64,000 nucleotides of DNA from Actinotalea lenta. GTDB lineage: Bacteria > Actinomycetota > Actinomycetes > Actinomycetales > Cellulomonadaceae. Position 1 is the first letter of the stretch, and each line of letters begins with the position of its first letter. A program made the translations under genes and the position numbers. Shown here in pieces: positions 1 through 9,520 of the stretch. The stretch covers positions 687,965-751,964 of the forward strand of contig NZ_JAUQYP010000001.1 of NCBI RefSeq assembly GCF_030586465.1, read 5' to 3'. The notes beneath the pieces were generated by a model that was not told the origin of the DNA, made no database searches, and saw nothing but the letters and a program-made list of their open reading frames with translations.

Positions 1-63
1 CGTGGTGCGTGGTGCGTGGTGCGTGGTGCGTGGTGCGTGGTGCGTGGTGCGTGGTGCGTGGTG
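1..63. repeat. Tandem heptamer repeat
   Basis: Nine uninterrupted copies of the 7-mer CGTGGTG begin at the first base of the window, so the array probably continues to the left. It lies beyond the ino1 terminator. Because the unit is 7 bp, each copy shifts the reading frame, so I do not treat the open frames through it as coding. It may be a variable-number repeat. Confidence 0.9.
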
Positions 64-107
64 CGACACCGGCGCCGGCGGGCGAGGCGCTCGTCGCAGA
101 CGACGAA

Positions 108-136
108 GGGCCCGTCACGACGTGCGTGACGGGCCC
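108..136 (-). terminator. Hairpin terminator of ino1
   Basis: A perfect 11-bp inverted repeat (GGGCCCGTCAC at 108-118 and its complement at 126-136) with a 7-nt loop lies about 45 bases past the ino1 stop codon. There is no clear U-tract, as is common in high-GC actinobacteria. Confidence 0.7.
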
Positions 137-178
137 TCCGGTCGGGCGGCGGCGCGGGTTCGACCACCACCCGCGGGC

Positions 179-1264
179 TCACTCGCCGGCGATGAACTCC
201 TCGAGGAGCCGGCGGCCCTTCGTGTCCTCCATCTGGACCGGCGGGGACTTCATGAAGTAGGTCGCGGCCGGGATGACCGGGCCACCGAGCCCGCGGTCCT
301 TGGCGATCTTCGCCGCGCGCAGCGCGTCGATGATGACGCCGGCCGAGTTCGGCGAGTCCCAGACCTCGAGCTTGTACTCCAGGTTCAGCGGCACGTCGCC
401 GAACGCCCGACCCTCGAGCCGGACGTAGGCCCACTTGCGGTCGTCGAGCCACGCGACGTAGTCCGACGGGCCGATGTGGACGTTGCGGTCCTCCTTCTTG
501 CCCGACAGCGGACCGTCGTCGAGGTTCGAGGTGACCGACTGGGTCTTGGAGATCTTCTTGGACTGCAGGCGCTCGCGCTCGAGCATGTTCTTGAAGTCCA
601 TGTTGCCGCCGACGTTCAGCTGGTACGTGCGGTCCAGGATCACGCCGCGGTCCTCGAACAGGCGGGCCAGCACGCGGTGCGTGATGGTCGCGCCCACCTG
701 GGACTTGATGTCGTCGCCGACGATCGGCACACCGGCATCCTCGAACTTCTTGGCCCACACGGGGTCGGACGCGATGAACACCGGGAGCGCATTGACGAAG
801 GCCACGCCGGCGTCGATCGCGCACTGGGCGTAGAACTTCGCGGCCTGCTCGGAACCCACGGGCAGGTACTGGACCAGCACGTCGACCTTCTTGTCCTTGA
901 GGACCTGGACGACGTCGACGGCCTCGGCCGGTGACTCCTCGATGGTCTCCGAGTAGTACTTGCCCAGACCGTCCAGCGTCGGGCCGCGCTGCACGGTGAC
1001 GTCCAGCGGCGGCACATCGGCGATCTTGATGGTGTTGTTCTCGCTGGCACCGATCGCCTCGGACAGGTCGAAGCCGACCTTCTTGGCGTCGACGTCGAAC
1101 GCCGCGACGAACTCGATGTCCGAGACGTGGTAGGGGCCGAACTGGACGTGCATGAGACCCGGAACCTTGCTGTTCGGGTCCGCGTCGGCGTAGTACTGCA
1201 CACCCTGGACCAGGGAGGCGGCGCAGTTGCCGACACCCACGATGGCGACCCGGATGGGACTCAT
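179..1264 (-). CDS. ino1: Inositol-3-phosphate synthase
   Basis: 361 aa. It converts glucose 6-phosphate to 1L-myo-inositol 1-phosphate with NAD+ as a bound cofactor, the first step to phosphatidylinositol and, in actinobacteria, mycothiol. The N-terminus carries a Rossmann motif ([13 protein letters not shown], residues about 8-20), and the core has the family stretch [15 protein letters not shown] followed by [10 protein letters not shown] chose the ATG at 1264, giving [10 protein letters not shown], because it follows a GAGGAAAC ribosome site; the frame stays open to 1588 but overlaps the regulator gene. It starts 14 nt after the padR stop, so the two are probably cotranscribed. A PadR-ino1 pair is also found in Mycobacterium tuberculosis (Rv0047c-Rv0046c). 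Confidence 0.96.
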   Translation of the reverse strand: MSPIRVAIVGVGNCAASLVQGVQYYADADPNSKVPGLMHVQFGPYHVSDIEFVAAFDVDAKKVGFDLSEAIGASENNTIKIADVPPLDVTVQRGPTLDGLGKYYSETIEESPAEAVDVVQVLKDKKVDVLVQYLPVGSEQAAKFYAQCAIDAGVAFVNALPVFIASDPVWAKKFEDAGVPIVGDDIKSQVGATITHRVLARLFEDRGVILDRTYQLNVGGNMDFKNMLERERLQSKKISKTQSVTSNLDDGPLSGKKEDRNVHIGPSDYVAWLDDRKWAYVRLEGRAFGDVPLNLEYKLEVWDSPNSAGVIIDALRAAKIAKDRGLGGPVIPAATYFMKSPPVQMEDTKGRRLLEEFIAGE

Positions 1265-1278
1265 GTTTCCTCGCTTCC

Positions 1279-1890
1279 TCAGGACGGCTGGTCGCCGTCG
1301 TACCGATGGGGCACCGTACGGTGCCGTCGTCTGTCGCGACCGGAGTCGCGTTCGCGGTCGATCAATCCGTCGAGCAACGCGACCTCGCGCTCGACCTGCT
1401 CGAGGCCGTGGCGCTGCAGCTCGAGGGTGTACTCGTCGACACGCTCGCGGGTGCGGGCGGCCGAGGTGCGCAGCTGCTCCAGGCGCTCGGCGAGCCGGGT
1501 GCGCCGGCCCTCGAGGATCCGCAGCCGCGTCTCGACGTCGGTCTGCGAGAACAGCGCGAACCGGACGTCGAAGCCTTCGTCGTCCCACGCGGTGGGGCCC
1601 GAGCTGCTCAGCGCGTCGGCCAGGTGCTCCTTGCCGTCCGCGGTCAGCTCGTACACGTTGCGCGCCCGCTTGCCGGACAGGGCGTGCGGGGGCGGCTCTG
1701 CCGAGCCGACCACCGAAATCAGGCCGCGGTCGGCCAGTGAGCGCAGCGCGGGGTACAGCGAGCCGTAGGACAGTGCCCGGAACGACCCCAGCATGAGGTT
1801 CAGCCGCTTGCGCAGCTCGTAGCCGTGCATCGGGGTGTCCTGGAGGAGGCCGAGGATGGCCAGCTCGAGCACGTCGCTGCGGCTGCGCAC
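1279..1890 (-). CDS. PadR-family transcriptional regulator
   Basis: 203 aa, starting at GTG 1890 behind a strong AGGAGGTGACC ribosome site. The N-terminal winged helix is typical of PadR ([20 protein letters not shown], then [18 protein letters not shown]). The C-terminal half is charged and helical ([20 protein letters not shown]), consistent with the dimerisation coiled coil of the longer PadR class. It sits directly upstream of ino1 on the same strand, so control of inositol synthesis and of itself is the likely role (inference). A near-perfect palindrome lies about 60 bp upstream of its start. Confidence 0.92.
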   Translation of the reverse strand: MRSRSDVLELAILGLLQDTPMHGYELRKRLNLMLGSFRALSYGSLYPALRSLADRGLISVVGSAEPPPHALSGKRARNVYELTADGKEHLADALSSSGPTAWDDEGFDVRFALFSQTDVETRLRILEGRRTRLAERLEQLRTSAARTRERVDEYTLELQRHGLEQVEREVALLDGLIDRERDSGRDRRRHRTVPHRYDGDQPS

Positions 1891-1951
1891 CTGGTCACCT
1901 CCTGATCTGCTCGGGGGTCCCGACTGGTGGTCGAGAAGCTCATCGTAGCCG

Positions 1952-1972
1952 GATATATCGGCTCGATACATC
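1952..1972. promoter_or_regulatory. Candidate PadR operator
   Basis: A 21-bp dyad with arms GATATATCG (1952-1960) and CGATACATC (1964-1972) around a 3-bp centre; 8 of 9 arm positions are symmetric. It is an AT-rich island in GC-rich DNA between padR (start 1890) and the divergent PBP gene, where the padR-ino1 promoter should be. PadR proteins often bind ATGT...ACAT dyads, which this resembles. Confidence 0.55.
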
Positions 1973-2137
1973 AAAACGTAGCGGCTCACTGTTCCGTTCT
2001 CCAAACCCGCGAGCGCTGACGTGCACAGGGCCTCCACACGTCACCCCGCATCCGCCCCCGAACCGGCGCGGACCTGCTGCGTACCCTGGGACGGGTCGGC
2101 GAGGTGCCGGCTCTCTTCGCGACCCCGGAAGGCACCC

Positions 2138-4822
2138 GTGTCGACACCCCCCACCAGGCGCTCGAGCGGCGCCGGCGATACGCCGCGCCGGCGCAGCGTG
2201 ATGCCCGACCGGCAGGGCTCCGGCCCGATCGGCGAGGTCCCGAGTCGGCGCCAGACCGCCGCGCAGCGGTCGTCCGGCGGGTCGGGTCGCGGCGGTTCGG
2301 GTCGCGGCGGTTCGGGTCGCGGTGGCTCCGGTCGCGGCGGCGGTTCGGGTCGTGGCGGTGGTTCGGGTCGTGGCCCGGGTCGCGGCCGTCGGCGGCTCAT
2401 CGACTACCCACGCAGCGGCAAGCGCGGTGTGCTGCGCTGGCTGCCGTCCTGGCGGCTGGTGCTCGGCACGTTCCTGACGATCGGGGCGCTGGGCGCCGGT
2501 GCCCTGCTCGCGCTCTACCTGACCACCAAGGTCCCCGCGCCGTCGGACTTCGCCGAGGCGCAGACCGCGACCGTGTACTACGCCGACGGCACCACGAAGA
2601 TGGGCACCTTCGGCGTGCAGAACCGCGTGATCGTCGCGTCGGACAAGATCTCCCAGCACATGAAGGATGCGGTCGTCGCCAGCGAGGACCGGACGTTCTA
2701 CCAGAACCCCGGGATCGACCCGGTCGGCATCCTGCGGGCGCTGTACACGGACCTGCGCTACGGCACGCGCCAGGGCGGCTCGTCGATCACCCAGCAGTAC
2801 GCGGAGCGCTACTACTTCAGCAAGACGGTGAGCAGCTACACCGGCAAGCTGAAGGAGGCGATGCTCGCGCTCAAGCTGGACCGGCAGCAGGACAAGGACG
2901 AGATCCTGTCCAACTACCTCAACACCATCTACTTCGGACGGGACTCCTACGGTGTCCAGACCGCCGCGCAGTCCTACTTCGGGGTCAACGCCTCGGACCT
3001 GACGATCTCCCAGGCGGCGCTGCTCACCGGGGTGATCCCCTCGCCGAACAACTTCGACCCGCGGGTCTCCCAGGCCCAGGCCGAGCGCCGCTGGAACTAC
3101 GTCCTGGATGGCATGGTCAAGACCGGGGCGATCACCAAGGCCGAGCGCGACGCGCAGACGTTCCCGAAGACCGTCGACTACTCGCGGTCCGACGTCTACA
3201 AGGGTCCGCAGGGATACCTGCTCGCCATGGTCCGCGACGCGATGCTCAGCAAGGTCGGGATCAACGAGGACGAGCTCAAGACGCGGGGCTACTCGATCGT
3301 CACCACGATCGACCCGGGCCTGCAGGCCAAGCTCGAGAAGGCCGTGTCGGACGTGCCCTCGGACCACGCGCCCAACCTGCACATCGCGGCCGTGACGCTC
3401 GACCCCAAGGACGGCGCGATCCTCGCGCTGTACGGCGGTCCGGACTACCTGACCCAGGCCCGCAACGCCGTCACCCAGGACAACGCCCAGGCCGGATCGA
3501 CGTTCAAGCCCTTCGCGCTCACCGCGTACCTGGAGAACGGCGGGTCGCTGAAGTCGCGCTACTCGGGTCGCAACGGGATCCCGATGAAGGGCTTCCCCAA
3601 CGGCAAGGTCACCAACTACAACGGCGAGAACTTCGGGATGATCGACGTGGTCAAGGCCACGGCCGACTCGGTGAACTCGGTGTACGCGCAGATCAACCAG
3701 GAGGTCGGTCCGGACAAGACCATGCAGACCGCGATCAAGGCCGGTCTGCCTCAGGACACCAAGGGTCTGTCGGACAACCTCGCGAACGTGCTCGGCTCGG
3801 CGTCGCCGCACCCGCTGGACCTCGCCGCGGCTTACAACACGTTCGCCGCGGGCGGTGTGCACAGCAGCCCGTTCCTCCTGCGCAGCGTCAAGTACCTGGA
3901 CGGCAGCGACGTCTACCAGGGCGGCACGACACCCAAGCGGGTGTTCCCCGCCGACGTGATGGCCGACGTGACCTATGCCCTCCAGCAGGTTCCCAAGCCC
4001 GGCGGGACCGCGCCGCAGGTCTCGAAGATCGGCTACCCGGTGGCGGGCAAGACGGGTACCGCCACCGACACCAAGGGCGCCTGGTTCGTGGGCTTCACGC
4101 GACAGCTGACCACCGCCGTGGCGATGTACCAGGTGGGTCCGAAGGGCGGCGAGGAGTCGATCACGCCGTTCGGCGGCTACTCGTCCATCACGGGCGGGTC
4201 GGCTCCCGCGGACCTGTGGACGGACTACATGACGCAGGCGATGGCCGGGCGGCCGAAGGTCGACTTCCCCCCGCCCGCCTACGTCGGCACGCCCAACGTC
4301 CCGCCGCAGGTCGCGGTACCGGACGTGACCGGGATGACAGAGGCCGACGCTCGCACCGCGCTCGGGGCCGCCGGGTTCACCACGCAGGTCACCCAGGCGA
4401 ACGACCCCACGGTGCCGGCCGGCTCGGTGGTCTCCTCCGACCCGGCCGCCGGGACGCAGGCGGACCAGGGTTCCACCGTGACGATCACCGTCTCGCAGGG
4501 TCCGGGCACGGTCGCGGTCCCGGATGTCGTCGGCCTGGCCGTCGGTGACGCGAAGGCGTTGCTCGCATCGATGGACCTCAAGGCGACCGAGGTCAGCGAG
4601 CCGTCGGACACCGTGGCTGCCGGTGACGTGATCTCGGCCGATCCAGCGGTCGGGGCGCAGGTCAAGCCGGGCGACTCCGTCCAGCTCACGGTCTCCTCCG
4701 GTCCTGCCGCACCCACCCAGAGCCCGACCTCGTCGCCGAGCGCGACGAGCAGCCCCGGGGCGACGGGGGCGGCTTCGGGGCTCGGCGTGCCGGGGCGTGG
4801 CCTGCCCGGTGCGGGGGGTTGA
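2138..4822 (+). CDS. Bifunctional penicillin-binding protein with two PASTA domains
   Basis: 894 aa class A PBP that polymerises and crosslinks peptidoglycan at the membrane. A Gly/Arg/Ser-rich cytoplasmic tail (about 45-90) precedes one membrane span (about 108-130). The GT51 domain has the catalytic Glu183 in EDRTFYQN and the [14 protein letters not shown] motif; the usual His of EDxxFxxHxG is Asn here. The transpeptidase has Ser454 in STFK, SVN at 511-513 and KTGT at 638-641. Two PASTA domains (about 725-855) and a Ser/Pro tail follow. I chose GTG 2138 because of GGAAGG five bases upstream; GTG 2198 and ATG 2201 are alternatives. Its position before rpsF matches ponA1 of Mycobacterium. Confidence 0.94.
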   Translation: MSTPPTRRSSGAGDTPRRRSVMPDRQGSGPIGEVPSRRQTAAQRSSGGSGRGGSGRGGSGRGGSGRGGGSGRGGGSGRGPGRGRRRLIDYPRSGKRGVLRWLPSWRLVLGTFLTIGALGAGALLALYLTTKVPAPSDFAEAQTATVYYADGTTKMGTFGVQNRVIVASDKISQHMKDAVVASEDRTFYQNPGIDPVGILRALYTDLRYGTRQGGSSITQQYAERYYFSKTVSSYTGKLKEAMLALKLDRQQDKDEILSNYLNTIYFGRDSYGVQTAAQSYFGVNASDLTISQAALLTGVIPSPNNFDPRVSQAQAERRWNYVLDGMVKTGAITKAERDAQTFPKTVDYSRSDVYKGPQGYLLAMVRDAMLSKVGINEDELKTRGYSIVTTIDPGLQAKLEKAVSDVPSDHAPNLHIAAVTLDPKDGAILALYGGPDYLTQARNAVTQDNAQAGSTFKPFALTAYLENGGSLKSRYSGRNGIPMKGFPNGKVTNYNGENFGMIDVVKATADSVNSVYAQINQEVGPDKTMQTAIKAGLPQDTKGLSDNLANVLGSASPHPLDLAAAYNTFAAGGVHSSPFLLRSVKYLDGSDVYQGGTTPKRVFPADVMADVTYALQQVPKPGGTAPQVSKIGYPVAGKTGTATDTKGAWFVGFTRQLTTAVAMYQVGPKGGEESITPFGGYSSITGGSAPADLWTDYMTQAMAGRPKVDFPPPAYVGTPNVPPQVAVPDVTGMTEADARTALGAAGFTTQVTQANDPTVPAGSVVSSDPAAGTQADQGSTVTITVSQGPGTVAVPDVVGLAVGDAKALLASMDLKATEVSEPSDTVAAGDVISADPAVGAQVKPGDSVQLTVSSGPAAPTQSPTSSPSATSSPGATGAASGLGVPGRGLPGAGG

Positions 4823-4902
4823 GTCGGCAGACCCGCGGACGTTGTGGATCGCGTCCCCATGCCTCGCGGCGAGCCGGTACCATGGTGCGCCGTTGCCCGG
4901 AA

Positions 4903-4983
4903 CGCGACGCCGATCGTCGCGGGGTCCTACCGACCCGCCCGGGTGGCAGACGCACAACCCTCCTGTCACGGATGGACCGTGAC
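4903..4983 (+). promoter_or_regulatory. rpsF leader with two hairpins
   Basis: Two perfect 7-bp stems with 5-nt loops lie in the rpsF leader: CGCGACG/CGTCGCG (4903-4921) and GTCACGG/CCGTGAC (4965-4983). The second ends 12 nt before the AGGAGG ribosome site. A TACCAT-like -10 lies near 4878. The position suits autogenous control by S6 or S6:S18, but I could not match the published leader consensus. Confidence 0.4.
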
Positions 4984-5013
4984 CGCGAAGACCACAGGAG
5001 GTGGGTTATCAGC

Positions 5014-5304
5014 ATGCGTCGTTACGAGATGATGGTCATCCTCGACCCTGACATCGAGGAGCGCACCGTCGCCCCCTCGCTCGACAAGTACCTGTCGGTG
5101 GTGACCACCGCCGGTGGCAGCGTCGACAACATCGACATCTGGGGCCGGCGTCGTCTGGCGTACGAGATCGCCAAGAAGACCGAGGGCATCTACGCGGTCG
5201 TGGACTTCACCGCCGAGCCCGCCACCGCCCAGGAGCTGGACCGCCAGCTCGGCCTGAACGAGGCCGTCCTGCGCACGAAGGTCATGCGCCAGGACGCTCG
5301 CTGA
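5014..5304 (+). CDS. rpsF: 30S ribosomal protein S6
   Basis: 96 aa. S6 binds the 16S rRNA central domain together with S18. The protein starts [17 protein letters not shown] and carries the conserved [23 protein letters not shown] core. The frame is open from 4819, but homology begins at this ATG, which follows AGGAGG at 4996-5001 with a somewhat long spacer. It is the first gene of rpsF-ssb-rpsR-rplI, transcribed away from the PBP gene. Confidence 0.97.
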   Translation: MRRYEMMVILDPDIEERTVAPSLDKYLSVVTTAGGSVDNIDIWGRRRLAYEIAKKTEGIYAVVDFTAEPATAQELDRQLGLNEAVLRTKVMRQDAR

Positions 5305-5338
5305 GCTCCGGCCGACCGAGACGAACCGAGGAGCACGC

Positions 5339-5836
5339 ATGGCTGGTGACACCGTCATCACGGTGATCGGGAACCTCACCGCGGACCCTGAGCTGCGGTT
5401 CACGCCGTCCGGGGCCGCGGTCGCGAACTTCACGATCGCGTCGACGCCGCGCACCTTCGACCGGCAGGCCAACGAGTGGAAGGACGGCGACACGCTGTTC
5501 CTGCGCTGCTCGATCTGGCGCGAGGCCGCGGAGAACGTCGCAGAGTCGCTCACCAAGGGCACCCGGGTGATCGCGCAGGGCCGGCTGGTCCAGCGGTCCT
5601 TCGAGACCCGCGAGGGCGAGAAGCGCACCGTCGTCGAGCTCCAGGTCGACGAGGTCGGTCCCTCGCTGCGCTACGCCTCTGCCAAGGTGACCCGCGCCCA
5701 GCGCTCCGGCGGTGGCGGCGGGTTCTCCGGCGGTGGCGGCAACGGCGCGGGCGGCGGGTACGACAACGACCCCTGGGCCACGTCCGGACCGTCCTCCTCC
5801 GGTGGCAGCTCGTCCTACGACGAGCCCCCCTTCTGA
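5339..5836 (+). CDS. ssb: Single-stranded DNA-binding protein
   Basis: 165 aa. The N-terminal OB fold (about 1-115; [17 protein letters not shown], then [24 protein letters not shown]) binds single-stranded DNA as a tetramer. A Gly-rich linker of about 30 residues leads to the acidic tail DEPPF, which recruits replication and repair partners. It lies 34 nt after rpsF with its own GAGGAG ribosome site, in the conserved position between the genes for S6 and S18. Confidence 0.97.
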   Translation: MAGDTVITVIGNLTADPELRFTPSGAAVANFTIASTPRTFDRQANEWKDGDTLFLRCSIWREAAENVAESLTKGTRVIAQGRLVQRSFETREGEKRTVVELQVDEVGPSLRYASAKVTRAQRSGGGGGFSGGGGNGAGGGYDNDPWATSGPSSSGGSSSYDEPPF

Positions 5837-5854
5837 CCTGATCTGACACCCCAT

Positions 5855-5874
5855 CCCGGACCCCGAGGTCCGGG
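5855..5874 (+). terminator. Intercistronic hairpin, ssb-rpsR
   Basis: A perfect 8-bp stem (CCCGGACC/GGTCCGGG) with a CCGA loop lies 19 nt past the ssb stop and 23 nt before the rpsR start. There is no U-tract, so it may be an attenuator or mRNA-stabilising hairpin that tunes rpsR-rplI relative to rpsF-ssb. Confidence 0.4.
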
Positions 5875-5897
5875 CTCCGAACCAAAGGAGCACCACG

Positions 5898-6134
5898 ATG
5901 GCCAAGCCCGTCGTCCGCAAGCCCAAGAAGAAGCTGAACCCGCTGAAGGCCGCCAAGATCGAGGCGGTCGACTACAAGGACACCGCGTTGCTGCGGAAGT
6001 TCATCTCGGACCGCGGCAAGATCCGCGCCCGCCGCGTCACCGGGGTTTCCGTCCAGGAGCAGCGCGCGATCGCGCGGGCCGTGAAGAACGCCCGCGAGAT
6101 GGCTCTGCTGCCGTACTCGAGCTCGGCTCGCTGA
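5898..6134 (+). CDS. rpsR: 30S ribosomal protein S18, Cys-free form
   Basis: 78 aa. S18 pairs with S6 on the small subunit. The sequence ends in the typical block [37 protein letters not shown]. The N-terminal zinc-ribbon cysteines found in the zinc-binding form are absent: the segment reads [21 protein letters not shown]. This zinc-independent type is familiar in Micrococcales. AAAGGAG precedes the ATG. Confidence 0.97.
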   Translation: MAKPVVRKPKKKLNPLKAAKIEAVDYKDTALLRKFISDRGKIRARRVTGVSVQEQRAIARAVKNAREMALLPYSSSAR

Positions 6135-6148
6135 GAGGAGGGGTCGAG

Positions 6149-6601
6149 ATGGCGAAGCTCATCCTCACCCACGAGGTGACCGGCCTGGGGACCCCCGGGG
6201 ACGTCGTCGAGGTCAAGGACGGCTACGCGCGCAACTACCTGGTTCCGCGTGGCCTGGCCACGGCGTGGACCAAGGGCGCCGAGAAGCAGGTCGCAGCGAT
6301 CCGCAAGGCCCGCAAGGCCCGCGAGATCTCCACGCTGGAGGACGCTGCGGCGGTGCGTGAGGCGCTCCAGGCCCGGACGTTCACGATCACGGCCAAGGCG
6401 GGTGCCAGCGGCCGCCTCTTCGGCGCGGTGACCACGAGCGACATCGCCGAGGCGGTGTCCGCCGGCGGGGGTCCCTCGATCGACCGGCGCAAGGTCGAGA
6501 TCGGCCAGCCGATCAAGGCGGTCGGCGACTACCAGGTGCAGGTGCGCCTGCACGCCGACGTCTCGGCCCAGATCGACGTGCGGGTGGTCCCCGAGGCCTG
6601 A
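6149..6601 (+). CDS. rplI: 50S ribosomal protein L9
   Basis: 150 aa, normal length. The N-terminal domain has the signature [22 protein letters not shown], followed by the long connecting helix and the C-terminal rRNA-binding domain. It starts 14 nt after rpsR with an AGAGGAGGGG ribosome site and is the last gene of the operon, followed by a strong hairpin. Confidence 0.97.
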   Translation: MAKLILTHEVTGLGTPGDVVEVKDGYARNYLVPRGLATAWTKGAEKQVAAIRKARKAREISTLEDAAAVREALQARTFTITAKAGASGRLFGAVTTSDIAEAVSAGGGPSIDRRKVEIGQPIKAVGDYQVQVRLHADVSAQIDVRVVPEA

Positions 6602-6611
6602 CCCGGCACGC

Positions 6612-6653
6612 CGCGACGGCCCGGCCCCTCCCGGAGGGTGCCGGGCCGTCGCG
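6612..6653 (+). terminator. Terminator after rplI
   Basis: A perfect 14-bp inverted repeat (6612-6625 with 6640-6653) closes a 14-nt insert that can itself form CCCTC/GAGGG. It starts 10 nt after the rplI stop and separates the ribosomal operon from the convergent FUSC gene. Confidence 0.8.
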
Positions 6654-6680
6654 CCGTCCGCCCACGCGTCGCCACCATCC

Positions 6681-6720
6681 GACGGCAGGTCACGGGTCCC
6701 GACGGCAGGTCACGGGTCTG
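6681..6720. repeat. Two-copy 20-bp tandem repeat
   Basis: Two head-to-tail copies of a 20-bp unit beginning GACGGCAGGTCACGGGTC (18 identical bases at 6681 and 6701). The second copy overlaps the stop codon end of the convergent FUSC gene. Confidence 0.85.
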
Positions 6721-7807
6721 AGGGTTCCCCCTGGGTGTGGTGCCCGTCGGAGGATCGGTCATCGCCTTCCTGTGCGGCGATCACGGCGACTGTCCGCCGC
6801 AACGACGTCAGCACGGTGGCAGCGACCACCTCGACCGGACCGTAGTGGTCGTGGCGGTCGTTGAGGGCGTCGGACAGCCGCTGGACGGCGTCGTCGACGT
6901 CGCGTGCCCGAGCCCGGTCCTCGACCTCCTGGCCGAGGCCCCGGACGTTGCCCGCCAGCTGCCGCAGCGCACCTGACATCGGCGAGCGCAGCTCGTCCGG
7001 GACGTCTGCGATGCCTTCCCCCCACGGGCGGTCGGAGGACAGACCGTCGAGGTCCTCCACCAGCACGACGCAGCGCCGCAGCACGTTGAGGCGTTCGGTA
7101 CGCACCTCGACGGCGCCACGGTTCCGCCGGGCGCGCACATTGCCGCGCTGGGACTCATGAGCCTCGTGGACCACCTCGGTGGCCTGGGCGCGCAGCGGGT
7201 CGAGGCGCGGCAGACCGTCCCGCGCGGTCGGTGGGCGGTCACCGTCTGCGAGGCGGTCGGCGTAGCGGTCGAGGTGCGTGGCGACCGCGTCGCGCAGCTG
7301 TGCCAGACTCCGGTCCGCCCGGGACAGCGGAAGCTCGGGTGCCACCAGGTTGACCACGACGGCGACGAGCGCACCCAGCAGCACGAGCGCCGCGTAGCTG
7401 GCGGCGTACGTCTCCCGGTCCTGCGCGGCAACCAGGACGAACACGGCGGAGATCGGAACGTAGCTGCTCCCCTCTCCCAGGAAGTGCAGCCCACCCAGGA
7501 GGACCGCGATCGCGACCACGGCGGCCACCGACCACGGGCCACGACCGCCGAGCAGGCCGGCCCCGACGGCGACCAGTGAACCCAGCGTGAGGCCGGCGAC
7601 GTTCTGCATCGAGCCCCGCAGGGACTGCGCGATCGTGGGCCGGGACCCCAGGATCGCGCCCAGCGGGGCGTAGTACGGGTACTGCCGCAGCGGGTCGGGA
7701 AGCTGTTGCGCCAGGACCCAGGACGCGGCGGCGGCCACCGCTGCGCGCGCGGCGAGCTGTGTGCGCGCGTGCAGCAGGAGCTGCTTGACGCGTTCCATGC
7801 CGTCCAT
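6710..7807 (-). CDS. FUSC-family inner-membrane protein
   Basis: 365 aa. The N-terminal 160 residues hold about six hydrophobic spans with the FUSC-like motif YYAPLGAILGSRPTIAQSLRGS. A soluble helical domain rich in Asp and Arg follows. FUSC proteins include aromatic-acid exporters, but the substrate here cannot be told. I chose ATG 7807 (MDGMERVK) with GGGAG upstream; TTG 7834 and ATG 7798 are also possible. It lies 39 nt after the MATE gene on the same strand, so the two may be cotranscribed as efflux proteins. Confidence 0.75.
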   Translation of the reverse strand: MDGMERVKQLLLHARTQLAARAAVAAAASWVLAQQLPDPLRQYPYYAPLGAILGSRPTIAQSLRGSMQNVAGLTLGSLVAVGAGLLGGRGPWSVAAVVAIAVLLGGLHFLGEGSSYVPISAVFVLVAAQDRETYAASYAALVLLGALVAVVVNLVAPELPLSRADRSLAQLRDAVATHLDRYADRLADGDRPPTARDGLPRLDPLRAQATEVVHEAHESQRGNVRARRNRGAVEVRTERLNVLRRCVVLVEDLDGLSSDRPWGEGIADVPDELRSPMSGALRQLAGNVRGLGQEVEDRARARDVDDAVQRLSDALNDRHDHYGPVEVVAATVLTSLRRTVAVIAAQEGDDRSSDGHHTQGEPSDP

Positions 7808-7846
7808 GCAACGTGGCTCCCGCGCGCCCGGCAACCGCGGGGTCGG

Positions 7847-9202
7847 CTACGCGCCCGTGCGCATCCAGGCGGTTCCCCGCGCGCGCCAGCCGGTGGTCGC
7901 CGCGCGGGCGAGCATGAACAGGCCCGCGAAGGCCGCCCAGGCCCAGACCAGGCCGGCGGCGCCGGAGGGCGCCCACGCGTGCACGGCGATGGCCGCAGGC
8001 GCGTAGGCCACCAGAGTGATGAGCCCGGCCACGGCGAGGTACCGGCCGTCGCCTGCGCCGATCAGCACGCCGTCGAGCACGAAGACCCAGCCGGCGAGCG
8101 GGAGCGTGGCGCCCACCAGGAAGAGCGTCGTCGCGATCGCCCGGTGCACCGCCGGCTCGTCGGTGAAGAGCCTCGCGAAGCCCCATGCCCCGCCGGCGAG
8201 CAGCAGCCCGAGCGCCGCGCCGGAGACGACCCCCCACGTCAGCGTGCGCCGCAGCACCCCGCGGGTGGTCGCGACCTCGCCCGCGCCCAGCGCCTGGCCC
8301 ACCAGCGCTTGCGCCGCGATGGCCAGCGCGTCCAGGGCGAACGCCGCGAACCCCCACAGCGCCGCGACCGCCTGGTGCCCGGCGAGGGCCACGGCGCCGA
8401 GCCCGGCGGCCACCCAGGTGGCCAGCAGGATCGCTGCGCGCAGCGTGATGGTCCGGGCCAGCAGCGGTGCTCCCGCAGCGATCGCCGCTCCGAGGCCCCG
8501 CACGCCGGGTCGCAGCGGCACCGTCTCCCGGCGTGCGCCGCGCACCACGACGGTGACCAGGACGGTTGCCATGAGCAGCTGAGTGATCGCGGTGCCCAGG
8601 CCGGAGCCTGCGACCCCCATCCGCAGTCCCAGGACCAGGAGCACGGACAGCGCGCCGTTGAGCACCGCCCCGGCCGAGGCGACCCACAGCGGAGTCCTGG
8701 TGTCCAACAGCCCTCGCAGGACGCCGGTGGCGGCGAGCACGGTGAGCATGCCGGGCAGGCCGGGCGCGGACCAGTGCAGGTACGCCACAGCCGGGCCGAC
8801 CACGTCGGGCGGGGCTCCGAGCGCGTGCACCAGCCACCCGGCGGCGAGCTCGACGGTGACGGCGAGGCCCAGCCCCAGTGCCACGGCGAGCCAGAGGCCG
8901 TCGACGCCGTACCTCAGGGCCTCGTCACGGTGGCCCGCGCCGATGCGGCGGGCGACGCCGGCCGTGGTCGCGTAGGCAAGGAAGACGCACAGCCCGACCA
9001 CGGTGGTCAGGACCGTGCTCGCGAGGCCGAGGCCGGCGAGTGGCGTGCTGCCCAAGGTGCCCACCACCGCGGAGTCCACCAGGACGAACAGCGGTTCGGC
9101 GACCAGGGCGCCGAGCGCGGGCAGCGCGAGAGCCACGACCTGCCGGTCCAACGACCGGACAGTGCCGGGTCCGGAGTGTCCACCTGGTGAACTCTTTGCC
9201 AC
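7847..9202 (-). CDS. MATE-family efflux transporter
   Basis: 451 aa, about 12 transmembrane helices, with the DinF/NorM-like opening RQVVALALPALGALVAEPLFVLVDSAVVG. It is expected to export cationic or toxic compounds using an ion gradient; the substrate is unknown. I chose GTG 9202 (VAKSSPGG) behind GGGGAAGAC; the frame is open to 9265. It is divergent from dnaB across the DnaA-box-rich gap. Confidence 0.9.
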   Translation of the reverse strand: MAKSSPGGHSGPGTVRSLDRQVVALALPALGALVAEPLFVLVDSAVVGTLGSTPLAGLGLASTVLTTVVGLCVFLAYATTAGVARRIGAGHRDEALRYGVDGLWLAVALGLGLAVTVELAAGWLVHALGAPPDVVGPAVAYLHWSAPGLPGMLTVLAATGVLRGLLDTRTPLWVASAGAVLNGALSVLLVLGLRMGVAGSGLGTAITQLLMATVLVTVVVRGARRETVPLRPGVRGLGAAIAAGAPLLARTITLRAAILLATWVAAGLGAVALAGHQAVAALWGFAAFALDALAIAAQALVGQALGAGEVATTRGVLRRTLTWGVVSGAALGLLLAGGAWGFARLFTDEPAVHRAIATTLFLVGATLPLAGWVFVLDGVLIGAGDGRYLAVAGLITLVAYAPAAIAVHAWAPSGAAGLVWAWAAFAGLFMLARAATTGWRARGTAWMRTGA

Positions 9203-9209
9203 GTCTTCC

Positions 9210-9359
9210 CCGTCCACAGCATCGGGAGGGTGTCGCCCGTGCTCAGAGCATTGTCCAGGCACCACCGTTCGCCACTATCCACAGCCTTGTCCCCGACTGT
9301 GCACAAGCGCTGTCCCCCATCGCGCGCTCACCGTCCACAGCGCCCACAACCTGTCCACA
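9210..9359. promoter_or_regulatory. Cluster of DnaA-box-like 9-mers upstream of dnaB
   Basis: The 318-bp gap 9203-9520 contains CCGTCCACA (9210), CTATCCACA (9275), TTGTGCACA (minus strand, 9298-9306), CCGTCCACA (9331) and CTGTCCACA (9351), each within one or two bases of the actinobacterial box TTGTCCACA. The last lies inside the 14-bp dyad ACCTGTCCACAGGT (9349-9362). I see no other gene here; the remainder should hold the divergent MATE and dnaB promoters. Confidence 0.55.
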
Positions 9360-9520
9360 GGTCAGCTGCGGACGAGCTGCTTGGCGCTTCGTCGCCGCAG
9401 CTCTAGCCTCGCCGGTGGCCCGTAGGCAGCCGGTGTCGGACCTCGACGATAGGACTGGACGGCGACGGGGCCGGGTGGTCGAGGCGACAGGCCTGGGGTC
9501 GCGAAGGGGAGGTTCTGTCG

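Noticed and set aside
1940-4969. Long minus-strand open frame opposite the PBP gene
   Set aside because: Arg/Gly/His-rich shadow of high-GC codons; the plus-strand protein has complete PBP motifs.
9203-9520. Chromosomal origin oriC
   Set aside because: DnaA-like boxes are present, but dnaA, dnaN and an AT-rich unwinding element are missing.
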